Positions 24,016 through 36,575 of a DNA stretch of 64,000 nt are shown piece by piece. Below the pieces are notes generated by a model. The model worked only from the letters and a program-made list of their open reading frames with translations. It had not been told where the DNA came from and made no database searches. The translations under genes were made by a program, and so were the position numbers. Source of the DNA: Luidia sarsii (taxonomy: Eukaryota; Echinodermata; Asteroidea; Paxillosida; Luidiidae); NCBI GenBank assembly GCA_949987565.1, contig OX465112.1, positions 620,001 through 684,000 of the forward strand, in the 5' to 3' direction. Each line of letters opens with the position of its first letter. The first letter of the stretch is position 1.

Positions 24016-27000
24016 TTGTAGACATTTCTTAAAAATATGTGCAAATTGTATGCATCGAACTTAAAGCGAGGCTATGGGCGCTATAGATGTCCGAGACGTC
24101 GGTGAAACACTGCGCGGTTCCACTAGTGTTCACCGCCAGAAATCAGCTTTCACCTATTTCCAAAGGATAGAACCCTGCGGAAGAAAGTGGATTTTGAAGA
24201 TCAGGCGAGATGAGGGACCTATTTTCAATGTAAATTCCTACTTTTAAAGTTAATTATTCGTCATGTTTGTAGATGGAATCGTCAATGTTAATTGGGTCGC
24301 GTGTTATTGCACGAACTCTACGCAGTCCAGTCGTCTACGCGCTGAGACATATCCTAGCTCCGTGCCATGTCACACGGACGGGTTGCACGTCCGGGCGCAC
24401 CTTTAAGGGAAGCTGGGAATCGATTTAAACTTTTTGCGCCGGCGAAGACGTAACATTAAACGACGGAGCCTTCGATCTGTTCCGGCGATCCAGGGGGCGT
24501 AATCTTTTTTTGCCCAGGATGGGAAAGGCCACCATTAACATAAACGCGCGCTATTGCTTGCATTTTACCCAGAAATGGTGAAGTATTATGATACTTTTAC
24601 GCACCGACATCTTTAGTACATAATTATGGTCTAGTATACACTAGTTACATTGTTCAGGCCTAAGATTTGGGTGAGTAAATGGAATGTAAGTGGAATAATA
24701 ATCATAAATAATTCACTCTGCCTTAGATAAAATGCAACCAATAGCGTGCCTTTGTGCCAATGATGGCCCTTCCTGTCCTGGGAAAAGATACGCGTCCAGG
24801 GGCTGCACGTGGCGAACATCAGCTGCGCAGAAAGCTCCCAAAACGGTCCGCCTCACGCACGCCAATCCATTTTGTAGCGCATAACATACTGCAATGTCCA
24901 CCTATTGTTTTTTCTTCCCCCACTTGATCATTTTGTTGAACCACAAACTGAAAATAGAAAGTGGATTCTCGTAATTATCTATTTTTTTGCAAGCAAAATA
25001 CAGCAATTCCAATCAGTCAGTGCAAACAAAATATATTTTGTATGCAAACCTTTTTTTATGCACACTGCTAGGAAGTTCGAGTTCTATTCTACATGAATGC
25101 GACAATGAACATTCAAAGGGTAAATCTTAATTAGTTTCGTGTCAGGAATAATTAACATTTTCCCATTAACTCATTTAGGTAGAAAACATACAGCAATCGA
25201 TAAATTCCGTCTGAAACATTCAATGAAGAGTTTATCGACCTTAACTCGAGACAATGGTGTATGTATAATGACCTTCGCACCTAATGTTTGTTTGAATTAG
25301 ACTAATCGCTAATTAATTATAAATCCCATTGATTAATGGACAACATTGTGTCAACACAAATGTCTGGCATATGTTTCAGCGTGGACGAGCTTGAGATGCA
25401 ACAATGTGCCACATTATGGATTGACAAAGGATCTTTCTTGAGGTTATTTCATTTCATGCACCAGCATTGTCGCCACGTGCACATAATTATATAATCCACA
25501 GCTGGCCCGTCTATACCCAAGCAATCATGTTTGTCACCGCGTTGAACGGCTCTCTGAACAGCGGCCCCAGCTCATGTTTCAGCACCGCCTCCACCCCCAA
25601 CGAACATGTTTAAAGTGCAGTGTATCAGAATTCATGCTTTGGGCAGATTTCTCTTGACCAAATGCCAAGCTTCAACTGCTGCAGGAAACATGAGACTGAT
25701 TACAGACTGGGCAGCCGAACCCCAAATCGGAGCACCGCGTGCCTTCGACCAGCTTCCCCGGGTAAATCTCGTTCACCCCCCGACTGGCTGTGACTCTGTA
25801 GAGGGGTCAGTTGGGAATATCTGAGGTCTACCCGGACATGCTAATCGGACGGACAGTGTTTTCCACTCAGTGTCTATAAACTTCATGAAATCCCTACACG
25901 GATGTCAAGAGGTTCCTCGTGTTGAATATGCGGTTTCTTGTCGCCGATCAAGAAGGGAACCAGCCCAACGCACTTGAGAATACAAACATTATCATCAAAC
26001 AAACAAACTTTATGTAGACATCGTTTCCAAGTTCAAACGGTCAAACGAGCGGAGAAAAAAGCTGGGAATATGACTGGAAATTGTCTTTGTGGAAAAAGTC
26101 CTGAAACGCTGGCATCTTTGAAGCGTTTCAAAGTGCACCATGCATTAACCCGTGCTGAAACAATAAGGCGTTTGGATCGCAAGGGCTCATATTGTATCAA
26201 ACACAAAGGGAGAGTACCGGGAATGTAGCCCAACTTATAGACACCTCCTCGCGACCACTGGAAATAATCTTAATGTAAATATTACTTGTAAGAACAATTT
26301 TAAGTGTGCGTCTTTCATGCGGCGGTTCATATCTCTGATCACGCGAAATCGCACCCACATACACAGATAGACATCCTGTCGTATGCACGGACGTCCGATG
26401 CGCACGTCTGTGGAAAGAAAATTCAAATAGGGCCAATAAACACTCCCGCACGACCGCAAACGATCAATGACCAACCCCTACCCTCATAAAAAAAGCTTCC
26501 ATCTCCGGTGAGAAACTCAGGGTTGGGACACACTGTCGGCAAGAGAGAGATGGGGAGCAGGAAACGGGAGGAGAGTGGATGAAGAGAGATAGAGCGGCCA
26601 TAATGTGTAGACGTCATCAATTTGGGTGTACATTAGGCCCATCGCCGCCATAACGTGGATACTACCATCACGTCTGTGATGTGCTTTCACGCTGACTTCT
26701 ACTTCAAAAGTATCCCTTCCAAAATATAAAACTCAGGAAACCCGTTGTTCATGTGCTACGGATTTGCTGGAGCACTTCCCGCGCTAATCCAGGCTGTTCG
26801 TAGGTGCAAGCAACGACTGGGTTCGCTCAGTGAGTTTCAACGGGAATCAAGATGATCGGACTGGATCAGATTCCATGACGGGTCGTTTCGAAACTTACTT
26901 TATTTAAGCAAACGATTTCCCGTGTGCCCAATACGTCTGTCTGATCGTCGCAGCTTTTTAGTGTCGTTCTTTTTTCCCCGCACTATTTGCTCGCCCAGCC

Positions 27001-29007
27001 TAAACCGGAGCGAGCCGAACAGGGAACTCCCAATGTGATCAACCGATCGCTGGAAGTCGATGCTATGGATTTTCCCACTTTCGTGCCTGGAACGAAAAAA
27101 CAAACAAAACAGAATCCTTCCAGTCGATTTCTTGCTCCCATTCGCACCGCTTATGTATGTCAGTTATTTAACGGGCGAGTGTACCTTGACAAAGCCATAC
27201 AAATTGATGCATGGATTAATGAGAACGAGATCCATCGGATGGCTAAGCGATGTCAATGCTACTGAATGAGGTCGTTTTATGGACGCAATATTGACCATGG
27301 ACGCCATCTTTAAGGTTCGAATAAATACCAGTTGCACTATGCTTCCAGGAACGAATGTGCACTACGTATTTTATATTTTTTTGAACGATTAAACTTGGTG
27401 ACTTTATTGTCTAATTCGGTCATTTCTGCACTAACGATAGTCGTGATAATATTAACGATAGTGGTGTCAGCACACTAAGCACAGTGACCTTACCTGTTGA
27501 GAGCTTCCCGTTACACAGCGCCCTCAGTTGCTGAAAGCCGTCCATGTAACACTTTGGGCGAGGAACCGTTGTCTGCCCATCCTAGTGCCGTTCCTATACA
27601 CACGCGAGTGCCCTCATAAAACTCGCTCGCCTAGTGCCGTTCACGCACGGTGGCGACTATCCTGCCCTGACCGGGCAGGGCGTGAGGGATACCGGTGCGG
27701 ATCCCGGCGACTCGTGTGAACGAACTCTGGATTCAACTTCGCCGCGCCAAGTTCAAAGGTCGCGGAATCGGAGAGGAACAAGCAGAGTGGACCTCCGATC
27801 CTTTTAGCGTGGGCCTGAATGAGAGTTCTTATACTAGCGTAGAAGTCAGTCGAAGTAGGTGGGTTTCTTTGTTTGGGTCCATTCTCCAGACGTCTTGTCC
27901 AAACTCCCCTCCCAGGTGAAATCTATAAGCAAAACGGGACCGAGTGTATACTCAACAGAGTCCCGCGTCGACATGGCCACTTTACCCCCCACCCCCCTCT
28001 CGGTGGCTACATTTTCGATGTGCCTCTCCAAAGCACTTATATCTAGGTTCGTCCCTCGAATGGCTCGGGTTCTGGGGGTCCGAAAGGAAATGTTCACTTT
28101 GTATACTGCCCGGTCAATTAGAGGAGAGTGCTTGAGGAAGAAGGGGGGGGGGGGAGAGTTCTAAGGGACGACGTACCTTATACCTCCCGGCCGCTGGGAC
28201 TTTTTTGTCTTCTCCGAGGCGCCTGAGCTTAGTATAAGCACCGATGTCGCTCTTGCTGAATGACAACTTGGTTTCGAATTTCATTCCTTGCCCATAAAGT
28301 AACAGGTAGATCGAGATAATCAGGGCTTCGTTCACCGTAAACCTGAACGGGAGATACACCATTTGGGAAAATGCCATACACTCTTTCGCTTTCCTCCCCC
28401 CCCCCACGGTCCCAGATGAGTCACCTGCGCTGCTGTGAAGTTTGAGAGTGCAACAGCTGGCATTTTTCGAAAACTCGTCAGCATTTCCACGAACTCACGC
28501 GGCGGTAGAAAAAAAATATATGCGTTTTAAAAATCGCCCTTCGAAAGTTAGTCACATGTTTGGGTACACATAATTGCGCGTCTTTTGGTATATGCAGTGT
28601 GTGACGGTGTTCATGGCGTGAAATGCGATTCCATGCCATGTTCACATTCGAAAACTACTGATTCGCCACATCGTTAGAATACCCCAAAATGTGCAGCGTT
28701 TGTTTTTTGCGAAATGATATTGATATCAGGAACACTGTATAGACGAATTTCTGACAAGCTTGCAATATTGTCCATTTAAATAAAGATCATTCTCTAATAA
28801 TTACAAACTAATTGGCAAACACGAGTGGCAGGGTAATGTGTATGAATGGTATTCTTTTTTTCAAAGGCCGCATGATATTCATTGCTATTTTACCAGTTAA
28901 TCTGACGAAAAAAAATAATAAAAAACAATTTATCTCTTTTGGTAAGCACAATCTAATATCGACTCGAGTAATATGCAAACATTATGGAAACTGCTCAGTG
29001 ACTCAAC
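24016..29007. other. 5 kb with no gene supported
   Basis: AT-rich between about 24600 and 25500, mixed elsewhere. Frames do not exceed about 101 codons and none shows a recognisable motif. There is a short near-duplication AACGATAGT near 27435/27460, a G-run near 28143 and a C-run near 28398. I saw no element boundary strong enough to report. This is the longest plain stretch in the window and a candidate intron or intergenic spacer. Confidence 0.5.
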
Positions 29008-29097
29008 TGTGCAAAATGCAAAAATCACAAAATAGGATGGCCTGACGTTTCGATCCTAGCAGAAGTTTTCCAAGTGGCAGACTTGAATCGTCAGGCC
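29008..29097 (-). mobile_element. Copy 2 of the CGATCCTAGCAGG family, with inverted ends
   Basis: GGCCTGACGTTTCGATCCTA starts at 29039 and CTTGAATCGTCAGGCC ends at 29097. The two ends are about 15-bp imperfect inverted repeats, so the core is a 59-bp hairpin-like unit. The 30 bp before it (GTGCAAAATGCAAAAATCAC) is shared with the other two copies. The strand follows the GAAACGTCAGG reading direction. Compared with copy 1, the hairpin before GAAA is disrupted. Confidence 0.65.
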
Positions 29098-31198
29098 CTC
29101 CTAATGAGTGGGCACTGAATGTTGAGGTCAATTATTTTGGCCAGCGACAGGGCCACCCTTCGTCCGTGCAATGGCCGCGGGTCACTGACCGCAACATCTT
29201 CCCACCGGCTCTTCGTTTGTGTCCGAGTCCGTGATTCCCGGAAGGTCGCGGCAGCTGGCGACGAGAGCAAATATTGTCGCTTTTTATTTCTAGGCAATTT
29301 TTTTTTCAGCGGGGGACTTCACCTCGCATACGCGGCGGGGAGAGCGAGGGACGGTTTTTTCCCGTACCTGTCCACATAATTTTTCGCTATTGGCTCATAT
29401 TTTTGTGCACAAGCAATTTACGAGGTTTGGGGCAAGGTGGGGGGAGGGGCTATACCAGTTGAAGTTAAAGCTAGGGATAGGCTTTCTGCACAGCCAATAA
29501 GGCTTTCTGCACAGCGGATACAACGTACGTGAACAATCTGAGTGACCTGAGACTCAATTCTTCATACTTTCGTTGTGCACAAACATATGGGCCCATACAT
29601 GTATGTGGTACGGAAAAAATGGGGGGGGGGGGGTGTTTGGGTGGGCGAACTACCCGCGAAGTTGACATTTCCGCAGGCGCCAGACATACAACAATTGAAC
29701 GAAAGTGAGCACGAAATGATGAGATTTCAGGGTATTCGCGGTAAAAGGGTATACGGTAGGGAATCAAGAATAGATTGCGTTGGCAGCATGTGCATGTGCT
29801 GATATTCTCCACAAAGGACCTCTCGTTTCTTCAGAGAATGTCACAAACAACCAAGGGATATTATTAGCACCGGCTGTAACCGTACAATAATTGCTGTTAA
29901 CATTTTGACGTGCGGTGCATTTAGACGAGCGATCACTTTTTTAAAGGGAGGTACTTGTCACGAGACCTGACGGGGCTAGTGAGGAGGAGGCACCCACAGC
30001 CTTATCCTCCACGAATGGTCAGTCCTCGCAGGCACTGCGGAGACATTGATGTACCCGTGAAGGTAGAATTCTACCTCCATGCATGCTGTGCCCAACGTCA
30101 CTACAGGCATCGCGTGCAATTAGCACTGCTACCTCTACGTCAAATACTTCAATGTTTCCCTGTGGTAAACGGTGCCCTGTGCAACCTTCCTCACTCAAGC
30201 TTCCTCTGTCTCAGGCTGGTTTTCCAGCCTCTGTTCCTGTTCTGTACAGCTATAGTTGGGTTCTTTATTGCTCAACAGTTCTTCACCGGCTTTGCCTCGG
30301 TCTGCCCACTTTCTGTCTACCACCTGGTGCCCATTTCGTTTCATGACCCTTTTCCCAAATCCGGCTTAGGCTCAGCCTCTGGCTTTTCCTCCATTTCTTT
30401 CATCCATTTTTTGAGTACAACGAGGGGCCTTGGACGTCGTTTTTGAATCATTAAGATACACTGCGTTTTGAAGAAAAAAAATCCCAAGCGTCAACTTCAA
30501 CGAAGAACGCCAACCTGTGGGTTCAGCTTTTGGATAACAGAGACGAAGCCGGAGCCGAAGCCTCAGTGGGAAAAGGGCCTATGTCCATCGCATGTCCAGT
30601 CCGTTTCCCTCTTCTGCTTGTCACCATCTGTCTCTCGGCTCGAATAATGGGTCTCTGTCTGTTTCTCCATCTGCCATTCACGTTAGCCGACTTCTTTCAA
30701 TTCTCTTCCAATGCGTGAGGATGGTTAGGGTCGATACATGTATGTCTATAAGACATTCAAGTCAGTGATTGAGCAGGTTGCAGCTTTTCGTAGGACATCA
30801 AGGACCTTGACAATAACTAGTCTGACGAGAAATTGTGTGAGCGAAGACGAATGGATTTTGTTTTGATAAAGTCAAATGCCCTGTTGTATTTCAGGCTGTG
30901 AATCTGACCTACGGGAGGAGTTGCTTCGTAAGCAATTATTCCGTTCCTTTTGTTCCAGGGGCAATTATTATTGCATTGCCCTTTACTCAACCTGGCATTG
31001 CAACCGTCCACGACTGTGAATACGAAATCCAGTTATCTCTTCTCGTCGGGGGAAAAAGCCGACAACAAATAAAAACGATGTAAAAACGAGCCTTGGAGAA
31101 GACAAAGCAAACACAAATGTAGCGCGGACCCGAAAATCATGCACGGAAGCAGAAAATCAGTGCAGGGAAACGTGGATGGGGAAACATGGAGGAGAGGA
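29098..31198. other. No gene supported; 163-codon frame noted
   Basis: A plus-strand frame at 29955-30446 is one of the longer non-repetitive frames in the window, and an overlapping Ser/Pro-rich frame runs at 30083-30346. Neither has a motif I know and neither has clear splice or promoter signals. A 22-bp direct repeat containing AGGCTTTCTGCACAGC lies near 29477-29515, and a 12-G run near 29621. Confidence 0.5.
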
Positions 31199-31620
31199 GG
31201 GGGGGGGGGTAGGAGGAGGGGGGGGGTACGGGGAGGGGAGAGATAGGGATTGGATGGAGATGCCAGGACGGGTTTGGTCCACTGAGACCTCGGCCCGCCG
31301 AAATAGGGTTAGCGGTTCGCGCCTACTTGTTTTTATTCAAATAAACTGCCTCGCCGAGTATTGCCGTTGGAATAACACAGTGCTGGGAGATAGACATAGA
31401 GAAAGAGAGAAAACAAATGATGGGGAGGGTGAAGGAGGGTGAGGGAGGGAGGGAGGGAGGGAGGAAGGGAAGGGAGAGGGGAAGGGCAGGGAGGCAAGGA
31501 GGCAGGGAGACAGGAATAGAGAAAGACGGAGAGACGGAGAGAGTGGGAAGAGCAGAGAGAAAATAATGGTAGAGAGGGAGAGGAAGGAGTTGGAGAGAGA
31601 GGGAGAGAGAAGTTGAGATA
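31199..31620 (+). repeat. G-rich runs and GGGA-type purine tract
   Basis: Two long G-runs (about 31199-31208 and 31220-31228) are followed from about 31429 by a purine-rich tract of GGGA, GAGA and GGCA units. The G-runs could form quadruplexes; the remainder is a degenerate microsatellite. Minus-strand Ser/Leu/Pro frames over it are artefacts. Confidence 0.8.
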
Positions 31621-32249
31621 CAGACAGTGATCGCCCTTCTCCTTGACAGAGATATAGGTAGAGAAATATGGGGGGAGACAGAAGCAGTCAAAGGGGACCA
31701 ATGATCAGGTTGAGTGCAGGCGAGACTGAGTGACATAATGTCATTGGGACCGTGCACCAGGCCATGGGGACCTAATTCCGCTGTGCGCTTCTCATGCGAT
31801 CTGTACCACAGTTTCAAATCAACAACACTCTATGTTCCTACCTTTTTTTGGAATTGGACACTGAGCAAACACGGAACCGATCTAATTGTGTCCGTCTGAA
31901 TGACTGGTACCCCGTTTCGCTGGTGGCCCCCATATAATCCGCTTCCTTGGTGGTCAATTTCATGCTGCACCACATTTTATGTCGCGGGTATTGTTGGTGG
32001 GCGTGGACGTGGGTGGTGTGGCTTAAAAACCCTCTATCGGTTTAAGCAGGTGTAGGTGTGCTCGGCTTCGATTTCAGTGGACCCGATATCGCGGCGCGTT
32101 AATGGTCACCTCGGTGTACACACGACTTGCTTTCTCTGAAAACAGGCGACCAGCCGAAATATGGTCAAGTGGGGGCAGGCGTGCTCGTCATACCAGCCTG
32201 GATACTGTCTGAGCTTGTATCCCCAAAGAAATCTTCACAGAGTTGTTTC
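31621..32249. other. No gene supported
   Basis: Mixed sequence between purine tracts. I see nothing else. Confidence 0.5.
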
Positions 32250-32347
32250 AGACAAGGGAGAGAGCGAAGGGGAGAGACAGACAGCCAGAGAGAAAGAGAG
32301 AGAGAGAGGGAGAGAGATAGAGGGAGAGAGGGAGAGAGAGAGAGAGC

Positions 32348-32423
<76 letters not shown>

Positions 32424-32720
32424 GGGGAGATGGGGATGGAAGAGAGAGCTGAGAGAGAGGAGAAAGGGGGAGAGGGGAAGGGAAAAGAGAGGGAGAGAGA
32501 GAGCGAGAAAGAAAGAGAGAGTAGAGAGAGAGAGAGAGGGGGAGAGAGAGGGGAGAGACCGCGCGATAGAGAGGGAAAGACAGGGAGAGGGAGAGATGGG
32601 AGAGCCAGGGAGAGACATAGAGACAGAGAAATCGAACGAAACAGGAGATGAGCTAGACTGAGAGACAAAATAAGAGACAGAGAGAGAAAAGGAGAGAGTC
32701 TGAGAGAGGGAGGTACTAAA
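32250..32720. repeat. GA-rich purine tract
   Basis: About 470 bp of GAGA, GGGA and GCGA units, purest at about 32330-32415, fading at both ends. Open frames of 127-174 codons on both strands are Arg-Glu or Ser-Leu artefacts. Confidence 0.93.
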
Positions 32721-33128
32721 TCTGCTTGTCCGGTTGCGAAGAGTTTGCTGGGGTGGTTGTAAACCTACTGTATAGGCTTAGCTTGAAAAGAGCAAGGTCC
32801 TTTGTATGTGGAAGAGTAATGAACTGAATATTGACATGGGCAATAGTTCGTTTTTATAGAGGGAAAATGGCTTAGCGAAGTAATGGTATGTGTTATTTGT
32901 GTAATGTATTCTTGAATGGGAATAGGCTGTTTTGCTAAGCGGGAAAACAAAGCGATTGGAATATAGCTATATCGCCGTAAATGGCGGACATAAATCGGTG
33001 AGCCCACGTGCTGGATGAACAATCTTTAGTTGCGATGTGAGAGTTTTTCCCCTCTGAGGGATCGTAATACCTGCTGATACGTTGAAGTCAAGCTTCGACC
33101 ATGATATCTGTGACATCTCTCCTTCCTA
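32721..33128. other. No gene supported
   Basis: AT-richer spacer before an LTR-like block. I see nothing else. Confidence 0.5.
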
Positions 33129-33705
33129 TTGTAAGCCCTAAATCCAGTACCTAGTGTTCACCCCAGCCATGTCCCTGTGGACCAAGTCCGGTAGTGACCA
33201 ACCCCATAGGCATTTCAAGGTCTCCTATGACATCATGGGTATGGTCACTATTCTAAGAAAGAGTGTCCAAGACAAGAACATGCCCCTATTAGGAAAACCA
33301 CCTTTTCATCCATTATTCATTATTCAGTCCCCTATAGTTTCTCATCCAACCCCGTCCCTTGTTCAACATTTAATGATTGAACTATAATTGCATATTCAGT
33401 AAATGATAGAAACAAGTCCTTTTTAGGTATTACCCCAAACCCATTCTGAGTCCATTATCCATGTATAAAAGAAAGGTCCCCATCCCCTTCCAAGTTAGAT
33501 TTCTCCACCTTGCCTCCTTCTGCTGGCAAAACCTCGAGCAGTCAAGTTAGTCTGGGTTTCAAATAAACCACCCATCGACCCAATCTTGATGCTTCGTAGT
33601 CTCCTTTGCTATCTGTGGTGCTCGGTCTATTTCTACCGCCAAGTAACACTTCTCCACCTAGGCCTAGAGACCTAGCGGTATACAAAAACCAAGTCCAAGT
33701 GTTAC
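33129..33705 (+). mobile_element. Possible solo LTR or pol II promoter/terminator unit
   Basis: TATAAAAG at 33464-33471 is followed 98 bp later by AATAAA at 33562-33567 and then a T/G-rich stretch, the order of an LTR (U3, R, U5). A possible start TGTAAGCCC lies at 33129 and possible TAACA or TTACA ends near 33648 or 33702. I find no matching target-site duplication, no second LTR and no retroviral coding remnant, so this stays tentative. It may equally be an ordinary promoter next to a chance AATAAA. Confidence 0.22.
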
Positions 33706-34435
33706 ACTATGACTCTGTGGCGGTCCTCTGAATGGTAGGAGCATTTCCATCACGGCGTAACCCCATCCTTAACCAAGCGCGAAACTGCAGAGGTCCGCAC
33801 CATCAAGGGTGTAACCCCATCAAGGTGTAAACGTAAAGAACGGGTCATTCCCTGGACTCGAGGAGTGACGGACGAAGATCTCCCGTCCGTAAATGGAGAG
33901 AAGGGTCGTCATTCAGTGCCATCCGTTGCTCGGGGATAGGGGGTAATGTCTTTATGTTTTAATCCCCGTCCCAGTGAGCAGATTACGAGCTCGCTTCGAG
34001 TTGCCAGATCAGGGACCCCAGATTGGCCGCGGATTAGCTAAGTGCTCAGAGGCCCTCCCTTGTCACCAACGGCGAGAGTGGGCGCACGGGTGTATGGACG
34101 GAAATCGCGGGCAGAAGCACCCGTGCGATGAGGAGAGGACGGGACGAGGACCGTGGGTGTCCAGTATCCGGACCGGAGGGAATCGGCACAAAGGTGACGC
34201 GGGCTTTCGCGGTTGTCGCCCGAGGTGGAACTGTTTGAGCTTTGTCCCGCATGGAAATATCAGTGTGACCCTTGATTCCTGCTGTACGATGATCAGATTT
34301 AGAAGTAGGCTTGTCACTAACCGCGATATTAAACCTACACAATCAGTAAAAGGGGTAGAACGAGCTGAATTGTTGATTTTAAAAAGGGCAGGATTGCGTT
34401 TGAATCACAAAATGTCGACCCAGAGTCCAAGTCCC
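33706..34435. other. No gene supported
   Basis: A 174-codon plus frame (33974-34498) crosses this stretch and ends just past a palindrome. It has no motif I recognise and is opposed by comparable minus frames. Confidence 0.5.
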
Positions 34436-34463
34436 AGTCATCCAGGTCTCGACCTGGATGACT
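34436..34463. repeat. Perfect 13-bp inverted repeat with 2-nt loop
   Basis: AGTCATCCAGGTC, TC, GACCTGGATGACT. All thirteen pairs match. It lies inside a chance frame, where it produces a mirrored peptide. Together with 1505-1527 and 21042-21076 it forms a set of tight palindromes with 1-3 nt spacers. Confidence 0.9.
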
Positions 34464-35029
34464 CGGGCAAACCTAAGATAATTATTCTCCCGAAATAAAT
34501 ATTCACATTTTCTCCCCAGCCCTTGTGTTGTGAAGCTCTCCTCAAATGCGAAAGGTGCGATAGACACACTGGCCACCCGCGTATAGGGAACTTTCCTTCG
34601 GACCGTGGTCGGTGTGCGTGTGTGTTCGTGCGGGGGCGAAGGGGCAGGGGTGGGGGTGTACTGGTGCCGTCTCTGAGGTCCCACGACCGGTTTGCTGTGA
34701 GATCGATGACCATCCAAGATGACGACGAAAAAAAAAAAATAACGAAGAGGGTGGAAAAAGAGGACGTGGGAAAAGAAGAGAGATGAAACCCAGGGGCTAG
34801 CCAGGAATAGCCCGTTGCCACGGGCAACTGGCCACCGATGGGAACGCATCAGCTCTCGCCTGATTTGCGGCTGAGGCGGACTAGGGGTTGTCCGTCAGAT
34901 TCATAGCTGGCTATTTCCCGACAACAACCTGTTCCTCCTCAACCAAAGGGGGATTGCAATGCACGTGGTTGTACACCGAGTCGTATGGAGGATTTTGCTG
35001 TATGGGTGGGTTTGCAGCAACATCGCCTC
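34464..35029. other. No gene supported
   Basis: Contains a run of about 13 A near 34729. Frames over it are unrecognised. The pyrimidine tract begins at its right edge. Confidence 0.5.
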
Positions 35030-35226
35030 TCCCTATCTCTCTCTCTCTTTCCCTCTCTCTCTCCCCCTCTCTCTTTCTCTCTGACTCTCTCTCTCTCTCT
35101 CTGACTCTCTCTCTCTTTTTCCCTCTCCCTCTCCCTCTCTCTAATTATTTCCCTCTCTCTCTCTCTCTGACTCTTTCCCTCTCCCTCTCCCTCTTCTCTC
35201 TCTCTCTCCCTCTCCCTCTCCCTCTC

Positions 35227-35258
<32 letters not shown>

Positions 35259-35400
35259 CCTCTCCCTCTCTCTCTCTCTGACTATTTCCCTCTCTCTCTC
35301 TCCCTCTCCCCCTCTCTCTCTTTGACTATTTCCCTCTATCTCTCTGACTCTTTCCCTCTCCCTCTCCCCCTCTCTCTCTCTCAGTCTATCTTTGTCCCTC
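35030..35400. repeat. CT-rich tract with recurring CTCTGACT(A)TTTCCCTCTC word
   Basis: A pyrimidine tract in which CTCTGACTCTTTCCCTC or CTGACTATTTCCCTC returns roughly every 40-70 bp among pure CT blocks. The recurring word shows that longer units, not only dinucleotides, were duplicated. No coding content. Confidence 0.88.
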
Positions 35401-36462
35401 GTCATCATATCTACTCTCCATTTCTTTCCCTTTTCCTCTCAGTCCTCGTTCTTCTGCTTGCACTAGCGGAAGGTGCGCGTCAAGACACGACGAGCACCGC
35501 CGCCAGTGCTTCCCCGCACACCCCGGGGGGAGGGGGGACGGGAACCCCACGGGAAGTGGCTGGACTTTGGGAGGGGGTGGTTGTCTGTTGGAGGGAATGG
35601 CTATAGTCTGCCACCACTCAGAGCTCCCGGGCTGCAAATTAGACGGAAGCCACTAGCCCCCACCCCCCCCATTCGCGACACCTGACGACCGGCCAGAGTA
35701 GCACCGTGTACCCACCCTTGAGTGTCTACAATCCCTCCCGTCTTCCCCTCCTCTCTCACTCCTCCAACGCACACACACGCACGCATATACCCCCCTCGTC
35801 GGTAAACTCATTACTTTCCTCATTTCCTATCGCACCTTGCCAGTGCTTTCCTTTCATTTCCCGAGGGCGCTGCCGAGTCCCGAGGCCCGTGGACATTATA
35901 TCGGGGCTACCTCCCACCCGACCGTCCCTAATGGTGTGCGGCCTATACGGGCAGGGTTTAAAAAATATACTTTGGAAATTACGGAAAGAGAGGAAGAAAA
36001 TGTCTATAGGACCTTCTTTTTTTTTAGGAGTGGCTGACATTTTCGTGTCTCGCTATAAATGTCGACCCTGAGTGGGCCTTTGAAATGTCAGCTTAGGTTG
36101 CGGACGGATTCAGAAGTGATCCATTCACGTGGGAAAATCTAAATAAATATTTTGAATGCCATTGCGATGGGTTGAACATTAGTGTGGGTGGTCTACTCAG
36201 AGTTGGGCGTCTAACGAATGGTTTGGGAATTTCGTCATCCGGAATGTTGGTATTAGCTTTGGCAAGTGATAACCAATACGGAAGTGCAGTTCTAATGACA
36301 CTGAACGGAAACCATCTTGTGGCTTCCGGTAAAGCAGTGAATCTTTCCTGTATACAAATCCCTGAATATGTGAGGACATGACGTTTGGCGCTTCACGGGA
36401 CTTTGCTCAAATGCAGAAAATTTCGCTCGGCGATTTTTCCTTGTTTATCTGTGACGCAACAA
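35401..36462. other. No gene supported
   Basis: Mixed and locally C-rich sequence (about 35655-35775). A 69-codon frame at 36172-36381 reads smoothly but has no identifiable domain. I do not call it. Confidence 0.5.
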
Positions 36463-36575
36463 GGTACCCGCCGCTATTCATTATTCGAATCCACCAAACG
36501 ACCTCGACCAGCTAAGACGTCCGTACTAGAAAGCGGGAGTCGCGGGTTCGAATCCCGCCCGAGCTGCCTGAATTT
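36463..36575 (+). mobile_element. tRNA-like SINE family B, copy lacking box A
   Basis: Starts GGTACCCGCCGCTATTCA, then ATTCGAATCC and GACCTCGACCAGCT, as in the fuller copy at 61211. It then jumps straight to AAGACGTCCGTACTAGAAAG and continues through GCGGGTTCGAATCCCGC (a perfect T-arm with box B). Compared with 61257-61278 about 20 bp carrying the box A region is missing, between short CT-ending words that could have mediated the deletion. Without box A this copy should not be transcribed by pol III. Confidence 0.82.

Noticed and set aside
24059..24406. MITE between CTTAAAGCG and CACCTTTAAGG
   Set aside because: The inverted ends match over only about seven bases and no second copy exists in the window.
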